This document shows positions 24,241 to 34,659 of a stretch of DNA of 64,000 bases, one piece after another. The notes beneath the pieces were generated by a model. It worked only from the letters and a program-made list of their open reading frames with translations, was not told where the DNA came from and ran no database searches. The DNA lies in contig CM056742.1 in assembly GCA_029851415.1 (NCBI GenBank), forward strand, positions 50,446,954 to 50,510,953. Direction: 5' to 3'. Positions within the stretch are counted from its first letter, which is position 1; each line of letters begins with the position of its first letter. Origin of the DNA: Eretmocerus hayati (lineage: Eukaryota > Arthropoda > Insecta > Hymenoptera > Aphelinidae). The position numbers and the translations under genes were made by a program.

Positions 24241-25195
24241 TACATATGGAATCGTGTGCTTTACATGAGCAGTCTAGAGCAATCCCCCCCCCCTCTTGCC
24301 ACTCCCGAAGAGCACCAAAATCGCGAGCAAATCTCGCCCATTTTGCCATTTCTGGATGAATGCTATTTCAAGTCACGAGCTTCCTCCCACCACACTTTGC
24401 TGACGACTTTGCATGACTTGTATCATAACAGGATGTGAGAAAAGTTCACTTCCCCTGGCATGAGTTGAGATAACAATTTTTTTGGGCCACGATGGTCTCA
24501 GAATCTAAATGATAGCATGGTATTCTAATGCATACAAAATTTCACTCATCCATGTAGGCTCACACGAGCACGTGCGCTTGTGCTCATGCATCCACATCAA
24601 CGTAAGTAATGTATCTTACCCGGATCAATCGCGACTTTCGACTTCTACTTTTATCGTGTCGGTCGCAATTCGTACATTCCTGATATTTTTTTACTTTCAT
24701 GTCAAGTGCGATATTTTTACGTCAGAAAATATATAACCCATGAAGCCACAGGAGTTATGGATTTCTCATCAGAGTTGAAGTAAAAAAATAGTCCGCTCGT
24801 TCTGTATTAATTTCGGTTGGTAAAAAAATCATCCTGCAATTAATTTTAGCTCGCTCAAAGCAGATAGAGGGGCGTTAGCGCCCTGTACTTTTCTTTGCTC
24901 TCAGTCACGGCATTACGAGACGAAGCGCAGTTCTTTTAGAGCTGATGGTCAGCGTTGCAACCATTCGGGTGGTCTCTTTTGCAGCCATGCTACTTTTTTG
25001 CCTCGTTCTCTCCTCACCTCCAGCGTCACACAAAAACCTGACTCCTCCGGGTTGCTACGTTTTTCTACCATATTATCCGTCCTTGCACCCAACTTTGATA
25101 GTACCTCCTCCGTGCGTGGAATTCTTTATTCATCGTCCTCTTTGATTTTCTCATTTGTTTTCCATCAGCATTGAACGAGGGGTCGTCAAAATTCG
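24241..25195. other. unassigned sequence
   Basis: No supported gene. A small hairpin, GGGGCGTTAGCGCCC, lies at about 24870-24884. Confidence 0.4.
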
Positions 25196-25199
25196 TATA

Positions 25200-25330
25200 C
25201 TGGCAACTTCCACTATTCGCGGTCCCGGTATTCATGAAATTCGCTCATTCGCGGTTTCTGATTTGCGGGATTCTCCGGTATTCGCAGTGACCTGACTCGC
25301 TTATTCGCGGTTTGGATCTGGATTTTCGAG
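25200..25330 (+). mobile_element. possible left end of a pogo/Tigger-like element
   Basis: TA then CTGGCAACTTCCACTATTCG at 25198-25219 leads into several TTCGCGG words. This resembles both ends of the composite at 48504-52724 (CGGCATTCGCGGTCCC). The matching right end was not found, so the extent is unknown. The degenerate basic reading frame 700 bp downstream could belong to it. Confidence 0.35.
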
Positions 25331-26005
25331 ATGACTTAACTCATCAGACGTGAATTTTTTATGGACTTCATGCAAATGTGTCATTCCAAACCAACTTTGT
25401 GATTTAGTGTTCATCATTTCGAGGGTGTTGATTGTTATTGTTTTCCAAGACTGATTAATTGGTTATACAAAAAATTTATTAGTGCACCTGTTTACTATCT
25501 GAATTCTAGTCATGGCACCGTGCGTAAAAAGAACGAATACTCATCGATTAGAAAACGTGATAATAGACTGTGAGTTTCTCGGAAAAATTGAAAATGTCAA
25601 ATTTGCTGGCCACTAGAGGAAAAATGGTCGAAGTTCTCAGAACTTCCAATGGCCACTCACCTGAGATTGTATGTTCGTCAATCTTGCTAGTCAAAAGTGA
25701 CAGGGCTCTTCACCCGCACGCCCGTGGCTGATTTTTTAAAACAGATTTTGGAGAGAATCACAGTAGTCTTTTAATCGTATCATACTGTTATTTCGCATCT
25801 TCCACAAATTAAGTCAACTTGCTAGGCCTCTTTGATACATTTCTTCATTGGAGTTGATGTGTGGATTTCTTACTTACTCGTCGCGGGTCCTCATATGAGA
25901 GATTCTACAGAACTTTTGACATTGTGCGTACTGCACGCTGTCTCTGAACCCAGGGGCGTCATTTTGGGTGTGGTGGGTGTTGAAATTCAATACGCGGATA
26001 AAAAG

Positions 26006-26027
26006 CGGGTGTTGAATTCAACACCCG
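26006..26027. repeat. perfect 22-bp palindrome
   Basis: GGGTGTTGAATTCAACACCC, extended by one C and one G outside, is self-complementary without a loop. It lies at the 5' edge of the degenerate reading frame. Confidence 0.8.
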
Positions 26028-26503
26028 AAAACTGGACGTGTTCGACCGATTTTATTCTCGCAAATTCCCTCTCTGGAGACGCTCGAAAACTTTGTCACCG
26101 GTCATGGAAACGTTGATGTAAAACTTATTACAGACTTTTATAATCACAAAATTGACTCAGAAGGCAATGCAATTCCCGATGAGCAGTTCGATGGCAACAG
26201 ACTTGTTCTTGAAAGAGGCGTCGTTTTGAATGCCGTTAACGACGATGCACCATTTCGAGAAAAACTCGAGGCGTTGAGGGCGAAAAAACGTGAAAAAGGC
26301 AGAAAAAGAGCCAATTTGTTGGTGAAGCTCAAATTCTCGCATGTTGCGAGGAAAATGAAGCTAGTGAGCGTGGCATCCTGCATCGACTTCGGTTGAGAGA
26401 TATCGTACAATACTTACGTGGAAAACCAAAAATGCGCTCTATTCTTCCTCAATTACCATACCAGGCTCTTCTTGTTCAAATGAAAGATCTTTTTCGGTAT
26501 TGA
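26016..26503 (+). pseudogene. degenerate basic protein fragment, frameshifted
   Basis: One frame is open from 26016 to a stop at 26394-26396 (126 codons, no initial ATG) and contains the strongly basic stretch EKLEALRAKKREKGRKR. A second frame is open from 26294 to a stop at 26501-26503 and reads on plausibly (RDIVQYLRGKPKMRSILPQL). The two overlap at 26294-26340, consistent with one frameshift in a decayed gene. A lysine-rich tail is common at the C-terminus of pogo-type transposases, and a pogo-like end lies at 25.2 kb, but I do not recognise the sequence itself. It could be a host pseudogene or chance. Confidence 0.35.
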
Positions 26504-26716
26504 GACGTCTCAAATCTTATCCCAGAGCAACAATGTTACAACAACGTCTGAACGATTTAGCCCTCTGTCATATATACAAAGAATTGCTAGATTCTGTGAA
26601 TATAAGTAAGCTAGTGAATATATTCATCTCTAATAAATGCGCTCGTAGAGAACATGTATTTGATGCCCGAATTTAATAAATAGATATCGAGAAATCAGAC
26701 TTTTTATATCGTTGCG

Positions 26717-27126
26717 CACTGAGAAAAAATTCTTGGTCGTACGGCCAAGCGTATTGTCGTACGACCAAAATGGTATTTGCTGCAGAACAATACCGATTTT
26801 GTTATCGCATCAATCTATCAGAACGGTTTGGTGATCTGGTATTAGAGCCAGAATAGTCAAGTATAACGCGTATATTTCGGATGCCCCGATACTTAACGGA
26901 TTAAGAGTCATATTACGGTTCTTTTGCTACAAAAGCTACCAATTTTTTGCACGGGATAGCACCGCAAAGGGACAAATATAATCCAACGATTTTTTTAGGT
27001 TATTCGTGCCAGATTGGTTCAATAACAAAATCATTTTGCTGTGGTGACAATCCAGTATTGGTCTGACAGCAATACCACGTAACAATACAGTCGTATTGTT
27101 CCGACGGCAATATTTTATTCTCAGTG
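26717..27126. mobile_element. MITE with CACTGAGAA inverted repeats
   Basis: CACTGAGAAAAAATTCTTGG on the left and a complement of CACTGAGAATAAAATATTG on the right bound 410 bp. The interior is enriched in CAATAC / GTATTG words in both orientations. The flanks GCG and CGT do not give a secure target duplication, so no superfamily is assigned. Confidence 0.7.
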
Positions 27127-30100
27127 CGTGTCTAGAGCAGAGGCATGGCGGATGTGGCCCCATCTGAAGACCTTTTTTTTTTTTGCTTCTCTGATAGCCT
27201 CGATAACATCCATCTGAGAGACCAGAGGCGTTCTGACGCCCCTGTCTGAACCTTCAAATGTTTGTCAAGTTGTCGAAGCTGAATTTGATAGTTTAAGATA
27301 TACTTTTTCACTCATTTTGTGGGAAACGTGACTACGACATTTATATAAGTAAGCGATCTAACCACTCAGCAATCATTCTGCGTAAGAGGACGTGCACATG
27401 AATCAGTTCCTCTGAGGACTGTCAAATAGTCAAAGATTTTAAAGCAGACAAATGCTCCATGTTGTGCATGACAAGTTACCATCACGAACACACATAAAAT
27501 GAACCCTCTTCTGTGTGTCAAATTTGGGGTCTCAGCTCCAAAATGTTGGTCAGTGAGTTACTCAAGTGAAAAGGCTTGTGTAACGCCAAACATTTCTCAG
27601 TGTAGACGTTTCGAAGTCCAACGCGTTAGACCGCACGGCTGAAGTTCCGAGGAAGTCCTACTGCAGATAGAGTTGCGTGATTCTGGTGGCCAATTGACAG
27701 GGTACTAAGGCGAGACCTCGGCGTCACGTATCGTTCATTTGTCAACCCAGTGAGATCGATGGGTAGTCCTAACGTTTGGGAAAATAATAATCGAGTCATG
27801 GAGTATGAGTGAAGCCAAAAGTTGTACGTTGCTTATCGCCCCCCCCCCCGCCAGACTCGCGGAACACGGGGTGACGCGAGCGGCTCGGTTTCTCGCTCGA
27901 TATACATAAACCACGTTTGGGACCCGGGTTGTACGTCGCTCTCGTCGCTCTGCTGAAATTTCAGTCGAACTTGCTAAAAATTACGCGACACACTCGACGT
28001 TCTCTTTCGGCAAAGCCAGCAACCAAGCCGAAAATGGGGAAGCGAAAAATGAGAGCGCTGGGATGGTCGAAGGGGACGCAGAACGAGACCGGACTATTTT
28101 AGGAAAGAGTATGCACGCGAAATGAAGGCTGACACGGTACCGGCGGGCGGCGACCGTTGATATCAAATTTATTTGGGGTCGGGTTACTTGAGCCTTGTGC
28201 ACCTCTGTTCTCGAGTCTGATAGACGAGCGCTCAGAAGCAAGAATGATTCGCTCAACGATTTTGATCCGAAATGTGCGCGATATCGATCTGTATGAGCTT
28301 GCACATGACATTCTGAGTTTTGCATTCGATTTGTCGATCGGATTCCATGTGATTGTTTGGTCTGCAGTTTCAGCACTGATACTGGTCAGTCAAACAGAAG
28401 TTCACAAAAAATCCAGCTGCACGAGAAATTGAACACGCGAGGATTTAGAAGGTTCGGTTTGGGTCGACATTTTTCTGAACAGTATTTTTACCCAACGAAC
28501 GACACTTGAGTCGTCTGTCGATTCAAATGACTCATACCATTTTCATCAAAGCAGTAAACACGATTCAATGTGGAACCAGTTCAGATATAATGTAAATACT
28601 TTGACACAAGGTTGTTGATGTGAAGACGAGTAGCTAGTTATTCCTCATAACGAGAAGCAGTGGTGAATTCCGTCAGCGTCAAGAAGTTTTGCTAAATGCT
28701 TACCGTGATATCTCGACTATAAACAGTGAAGAAGACCTCCGAAAAACCCCTTGATCAAGCAAGGGCTTCCAGATTTTGTCTTGCATTGATCTGCTTTTGA
28801 ATTTCGAAAAAGGACCCTCACTTGACACCGTGCTTCCCCATAAATACTATTTATTGTATGCTTTAGTTTATCAGCCAAATTTTAATTCCTCCGTTCGCTG
28901 TGGGAATCGTAATACGCCCGGACCTGCATACGGAGAATATCTTCTTATATAGAGAGTATAATTTCTTGTTCAACGTTAACCGATCCATCCGTTGTCGATT
29001 CCGAAAAGATGACAACAGTTTCACGAAGTTTTATGTAGCGCATATTGAAAAATTTTCATTTCGCACTTGCAAAAAACATTCCTCTTCGCGAACGGCAAAA
29101 ATTGGGAGTGAAATTTTTGCTCATCTCGTAGACCAGACCACTTTTGCTCACTCGAACAAGTCTCATCGCGTGTGTGAGCCAGCCTGTACAGACATACGAT
29201 GTTTTTGATCCTTTTGAAAGTTGTAACGTTTTTTTAACCAAGACTAGCGGAGTCATGATCATCTGGAATCGAAGAAGTTATAATCCCCAACAACATAACA
29301 CATTGGGCCGTTTGATATCCCGAAATGATAAATCTGAGACATCTCAATCTCAGTGTTCAAGAGGTGTTTGGTACAATCAAGCAATAAGCAGATTCTTATT
29401 TCTGAGGTACAAACTCGTGCTTCTCCATGGATAGATCATATCAAAGAAACGGTCAGCGGCAACAATTGTTGATTTTAAGCTCAATTTTGAGCCGATGCGG
29501 TTCGAGTATAGTCAGAGGAGTCATCCAAGAGAGAGAGAAATAGAATTAACGAATGGGGTGGTGCAGTGCAGTCAAAGAGACTCTCTGAGGTAAGGAGGGT
29601 GCAGTAAGAGAGGACAGAGCAGAGGGAAGAAGAAAGGACATTATCTTTGGTGACAGGACCAGCGGTAGCAGTGTAATCTATTGTCCCTGCGTCCGCACTC
29701 TTTTTCAATTCAAATTGAGACCAAGAAAAAAAAGATATGCCGAGGAAGGGAAGAAGAAAGAGGCTGAGCGTACAGACACATGCGCTGCATCCGCGAGGGG
29801 TCGCCGATCCGGTATTCTCTTTTCTCCGCATGCTCCCTCTCGCCCCTACTTCAACCTGTCCACTGATCCCCTCTTGTATGGTAACTCGACCATCTTTTTC
29901 GTGTCTCGGCAACATTGCAAAATTTATTTTAGCGGAGTGTGAATATTGTCTCACAGATGATAGAGCGATATTCTAAATTCCTCAAGTTCGAGCTCGAATT
30001 TAAACTGTCCTTTCTTACAACGAATTCAAAGTCTCGTCGATCTTGGAGGACGGCGGGGATTTGAATAGATTCCCAAGAAAATTTCGTGATGGAAATTGTA

Positions 30101-30830
30101 TTGCGACGTTTGGTCCACAAAGTTTCGTGGAACTCATCATGCTTGAGGTTTGTTAATTGTTTTCTGGATCGCCATGGTTTTTTAAACGATCTTGTAGTAG
30201 AGACTAGACATAACGTCTTGCTCTCGTCAATAATACAGGTAAACAGAGTGAGTCCCCTTTAACCCCTAGAACTCTCCTTCCACTGCTTCAAGATTCTGTA
30301 TAGGCAGTCTCTATCTCTCTATTCCTGCGTAATCAGTTTTTGAGATTGGTTCGTAGAGTTTTTGCGATCATCGCTGTTGGTCAGAAAAGAGCCCATGTGA
30401 AATTATCGTGATGTGAGTAACGGTCCCATATCAAGCTTGCGTGTTACGTAAGCATTGAGAAAAATCAGATAATATTATTAGTCAAAGCGTGCGGTGGAAA
30501 CGGATGCACGAGCGGATGCAGGTACAAACAGAATTTCTGAAACGAGCCGCTCTACGGAATTCCGAGTGATTCGTGATTGGTAACCTACCAATATTCTCGA
30601 AAATAGTCTCTGATGCTCAGGCATTGACATTGATAAGCAGGATAGTTGACTGCTTACTCAGATTTTTGCTCCAACAATCACTGGTTCATATGGAGGGACG
30701 CCAAAATCGCGAAGCTTTGGACAAAAGAGGAAGCGAGTCGCTTATGAGTAGTTCCACGCGAAAGCGACCTACGAGAAACGGTCATGTCTCAGTGTCTCAG
30801 ATCCTTTAGTTAACATTTTTATTCGATTCT
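27127..30830. other. unassigned sequence with a CpG-rich part
   Basis: 27840-28300 is CpG-rich and begins with a C-run at 27840. 29515-29640 is GA-rich on the plus strand (GAGAGAGAG at about 29531), suggesting possible GAGA-factor sites. Open frames (28376-27981 minus, 29954-29481 minus) show no domain and overlap others. A weak ATACAG|GTAAAC junction lies at 30239. Confidence 0.35.
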
Positions 30831-31289
30831 ATGGTACAAAATATGAACTTTCCACCTCGCTTTCCACCACCTACAGGGTCCCGAAAAATTTTTTGGTCCC
30901 ATGGCGAGAATTTTCGAAAATGAAGTAAAATACATTTTTTTGACTTCTAGCAGTTTTTTTCACTAAATTGCAGATAAGTCAAGTTTGCTCACAGATTGAG
31001 ATATGCGGTTTGCACCATCCAAAAATTCTTCCAAAAACCTATCGAAACTGCTGTTGAAAAGTTGATTTTGAGGTTATGGGTGGCCTGTACGAGCAAAAGT
31101 GTAAAAACTACTAAACAGTGAATTTCTCAGTTGCCTATCTTTTCCAATATCTGAAAACCACATATGGATGTAAAATTTTGTGTTGTCTCAGAAAAAAATG
31201 ATCCCAATTTCCTTTTCCGCCCTCTAAGTCCTAAGGCCTGTTTTTCCAATTTTCGCAAACTTATTTTTTAGTCAGTTTGAAATTGTTCC

Positions 31290-31301
31290 TGCGCATGCGC
31301 A
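31290..31301. promoter_or_regulatory. NRF-1/EWG-type palindrome TGCGCATGCGCA
   Basis: This is a perfect match to the known NRF-1 / Erect-wing recognition palindrome, in the left arm of the foldback. The right-arm counterpart is decayed (GCATGCGCAGA at about 31654). Near-perfect sites also occur in both arms of the related foldback at 50558-50569 and 51600-51611. Confidence 0.4.
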
Positions 31302-32013
31302 GGAACTTAGACTCTAAGAACCAATCTCATTAGAAAGCCAAGAAAATTTATTTCATAATGACCACTTGACAAAGTCAATTTCATCAATTTGGCTCAGAGT
31401 TACAGCCTACGAACGATGAAGCTTCAGATCGAGTGCGTCAACAGGCAAACGATATATGGTACCCGGATTTTCCTACTGTTGTCGCGGTGGCTCCATAGAT
31501 ATCTTTATGGGTGGCTCCGATATCGAGATTCGGTGGTCTTTCAAACGTTGTGGCTCCGAGCCAAATTGATGAAATTATCTACGTCAAGTAGTCATTTTGA
31601 GGGGAATTTTCTTGGCTTCCCAATGGGATTGGTTTCAAGAGTCTGAATTCCTAAGCATGCGCAGAACAGACAATTTCAAACTGCCTAAAAAATAAGTTAG
31701 CGAAAATTGAAAAAACACAGGCCTTAGACGGCGGAAAAGCAAATCGGGACCACTTTTTTCTGAAATAACACAAAATTTCACATCAAATATGTGATTTTCA
31801 GGAATTAAAAAAAATAGGCAAGTGAGAAATTCACTGTTTAGTGATTTTTACACTTTTGCTCGTACAGGCCGCCCATGACCTCGAAATAAATTTTTCAATA
31901 GGGATTTCGATAGGTTTTTACAAGACCTTTTGAATTCCGCAAACTGCATGTCTCTATCTGTGAGCAAACTCGACTTATTTGCGTTTTAATGAAAAAGGTA
32001 CTAGAATTCAAAA

Positions 32014-32208
32014 GAATAGTACATTTCGATACAAGGGTGGAAAACTTTTTTTTCGCGTCCTAGTGATGGGTTTCCGGCCCGAGCCGCAGGCGAGGGTCGG
32101 AATCATCACGAGGATGCGAAAACCCGTGTATCGAATACTATTTTTCGACAAACAGTGAGAGAAAGTGGAAAATCAGTGCGGAAAAGTTACTTTCTCGCAC
32201 AGTGTATC
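32014..32208 (-). mobile_element. GNA-hairpin cassette element, copy 2 (minus strand)
   Basis: The minus strand starts GATACACTGTGCGAGAAAG and ends CTTGTATCGAAATGTACTA, matching copy 1 at 23.4 kb. It interrupts the right arm of a palindrome whose left arm (30.93-30.96 kb) is uninterrupted and so shows the pre-insertion site. The hairpin at 32053-32119 has loop GCA, inner arms CCGAGCC and GGCGAGG with GA opposite GA, and outer arms TCGCGTCCT and AGGATGCGA. Confidence 0.65.
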
Positions 32209-32710
32209 AAAAATGTATTTTACTTCATTTTCGAAAATCCTCGCCATGGGACCAAAAAAATCTTTTGTAGTCCGGGGTCTAGGTAGGCTCCCGTATGCAC
32301 TTTGAGGTGCGACCATGAAACAAACGTATTTTAACGTATTTTTTTGCGTAGAATCCGAATCCGTCATTATTTTTCACATAAGTGGTGCAGAAGACCTTCA
32401 AAAATGCATTTTTCTAACTTAAAACCGGTGTTCTCGTGAGCTTGTTAATAGCAATCGTGTTTCATGTTTTAAAACCTCTGCATGAGTTGAGATATGTCGT
32501 GTGAGGTATCCGAGCATCAATTTTGAGTCCCTGAGAAGGAATATATAGGGTTCTTTCCGCTGTAACCAGCGCTGAGTATATAACAAGGGGCCTGCTGCGC
32601 GAGACTCCTCGTCTCAAGCGAGGTCAAAATGTCTCTCTCACATCGACATCCTAGTGCCACAATAACATCAGCTCTGACACCCCCTTACCCCCCCCCCCCC
32701 CCAAGCAATA

Positions 32711-33560
32711 TACAGGGTGCATTTCCGACAAATGCAGCCAACGTGGATGGAATTGATTTGAAATGATCCATTTGACGTAGGAAGGTTTCAAAGAAGGTAG
32801 TCTTTTCCACATCACGATTCCATCGAAAGATATAGATCGATCATCCTCAACTAGTCAATGATCATTTTGAACTCTTTCATGGGTGTTGAATAGGAGGATT
32901 GCTACACCAGGTCAACACGTTTCTACTTTCCCGTTATCAATCGGTAATAAAGGATGCCCTTCAAGTCAGCCGATATTTATTTTTACAAGTACCCTTTTTC
33001 TGACAATGGCAGTACGAACAACATGCAATTCCAGCACTAACACAAATACATGAAATGCGAGAACACGTATCACAAACGCAATTGGGCACAAATTCGTCCA
33101 GAGGTGGCAACAAAATAGATACTTTCTGGGGCATCAAAAGATAATTGTCCTCTACAAACCCAAACGATAGAGGATCCAACTTTGATTGCATCTTTTTTTA
33201 AGCAATTAACTTTTCTTATCGATTATTAATTTCCGATGGTGAAAACTTGAAGTCGTTCCTTCTCAATGATCTTCGTGTCAAAACTCGTTTGATTGTTGTT
33301 TGCCGTAACCATAGCAACGTTAGGATACTGATATGCGGAGTTCCTCTATACAAAAAGTAAATTTACTATATATGTATCTGTATACATATACATGTATATC
33401 AGGTATACGTGAACATGCACATGATTCATTTACCAATAACTGCTCTGATAATTGCCAATCATGCGGTTCAGAGCTGACAAACAAAAATATCGATAAATCT
33501 AGGATCATTTCAAATCAATTTCCTCCACGTTGGCTGCATTTGTCGGAAATGCACCCTGTA
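32711..33560. mobile_element. element with CAGGGTGCATTTCCG inverted repeats carrying a Cys-rich ORF
   Basis: CAGGGTGCATTTCCGACAAA begins at 32713 and its complement ends at 33558. The element is 846 bp and bounded by TA (TATA) on each side. The terminal repeats run for about 70 bp. The interior is not palindromic and holds a Cys-rich frame on the minus strand. It sits in the loop of a larger palindrome, so the poly-C and poly-G tracts outside it also mirror each other. Confidence 0.7.
32961..33191 (-). CDS. Cys-rich CXC-like protein fragment of a mobile element
   Basis: This is a 76-residue frame with a true ATG at 33191. The C-terminal half follows a CxCxxCxxxxCxC....C...CxC.....CxN pattern, beginning CVCDTCSRISCICVSAGIAC and ending near GTCKN. 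The arrangement resembles Tesmin/TSO1-type CXC modules, which bind zinc and DNA and are also found in some transposon proteins. The N-terminal half (KLDPLSFGFVEDNYLLMPQK) is not recognised. Lying between inverted repeats, it is probably the C-terminal end of a transposon protein. A full-length gene is not present. Confidence 0.4.
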   Translation of the reverse strand: MQSKLDPLSFGFVEDNYLLMPQKVSILLPPLDEFVPNCVCDTCSRISCICVSAGIACCSYCHCQKKGTCKNKYRLT

Positions 33561-34058
33561 TATTGCGTGGGGGGGGGCAGAGCTGATGTTATTGTGGCAC
33601 TAGGATGTCGATGTGAGAGAGACATTTTGATCTCGCTTGAGACGAGGAGTCTCGCGCAGCAGGCCCCTTGTTATATACTCAGCGCTGGTTACAGCGGAAA
33701 GCACCCTGTATATTCTTTCTCAGGGACTCAAAATTGATGCTCGGATACCTCACACGACATATCTCAACTCATGCAGAGGTTTTAAAACATGAAACACGAT
33801 TGCTATTAACAAGCTCACGAGAACACCGGTTTTAGGTTAGAAAAATGCATTTTTGAAGGTCTTCTGCACCACTTATGTGTAAAATAATTACGGATTCGGA
33901 TTCTACGCAAAAAAATACGTTAAAATACGTTTGTTTCATGGTCGCACCTCAAAGTGCATACGGGAGCCTACCTAGACCCCGGACTATTGGGACCGTGTAG
34001 GTGGTGGAAAGTTCATATTTTGTACTCTGGAACAAAACAATATATCGACGTGCGGCTG

Positions 34059-34106
34059 CTTGCGGTCAAACTAGTTTATCGTTAATAAAATTAGTTTGAC
34101 CGCAAG
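34059..34106. repeat. 18-bp stem hairpin
   Basis: CTTGCGGTCAAACTAGTTT pairs with AATTAGTTTGACCGCAAG around a 10-12 nt AT loop, just outside the right end of the 30.8-34.0 kb composite. It may be a minimal MITE. Confidence 0.6.
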
Positions 34107-34109
34107 ATG

Positions 34110-34659
34110 GCGCCACCGCTATTTATAATGTGGGGCTTTTATGATATGCCACCACTAGACTAAATGAGCGGAAGGTTCGGAACGCGTTTCGTCCACCGCC
34201 TGCAACTGGGTGCATCGTAACCCGGAATCATCAGCAGGGCTGAGGTTGCAGACGGTTGCCCTGGACGCGGAGTGCGGAGGTAGAGAAGTTCCTTATACAT
34301 GGAATGTGTGCATTTCTGTGCGCTTGCGAGAGGGGTGCAGAATGGGTAGCCACCTGGAGGCATACCCGGAATCCCTACAATAAAAGGCTGGGGAGCTCTC
34401 TTACGAAGAGAGGAAAGACATACGGACGGATATCATTGTCTTAGTGAGATCGATCGCACGACATATAAGAAGAAGTTTAAGCAAGCGCTACTCGCTTCGT
34501 TATATATAGTTTCAATCCTGAACATGAAGTGTCAAGGTTATTGTTTTTGTTCCTCAAAACAAAGATGAGATAATAAGTGAAGAGAATTAAAGTTGTTGGT
34601 GGACACTGTGATCCATGAATTTTGAGTTCAAACAGGGAAAATAGAGAACCTTTTGCAAA
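34110..34659. other. unassigned sequence
   Basis: Nothing beyond short overlapping open frames. Confidence 0.4.

Larger units (their letters stand above)
30835..34024. mobile_element. 3.2 kb composite foldback with possible TA duplication
   Basis: CAAAATATGAACTTTCCACC (30837) is mirrored by GGTGGAAAGTTCATATTTTG ending at 34022, with TA outside each end. Inside, a first palindrome has arms at about 30.89-31.47 and 31.48-32.27 kb. A second has arms at about 32.27-32.70 and 33.57-33.99 kb and starts with a segment that can pair with the first. Two further elements are inserted at 32.01-32.21 and 32.71-33.56 kb. A related foldback lies at 50.06-52.12 kb. Confidence 0.7.

Noticed and set aside
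27597..27720. tRNA-derived SINE heads (GCCGTGCGGTCTAACGCG on minus; TACTAAGGCG on plus)
   Set aside because: A-box-like words are present, but there is no acceptable B box (GGTTCGAATCC) at the right distance, no cloverleaf and no tail.
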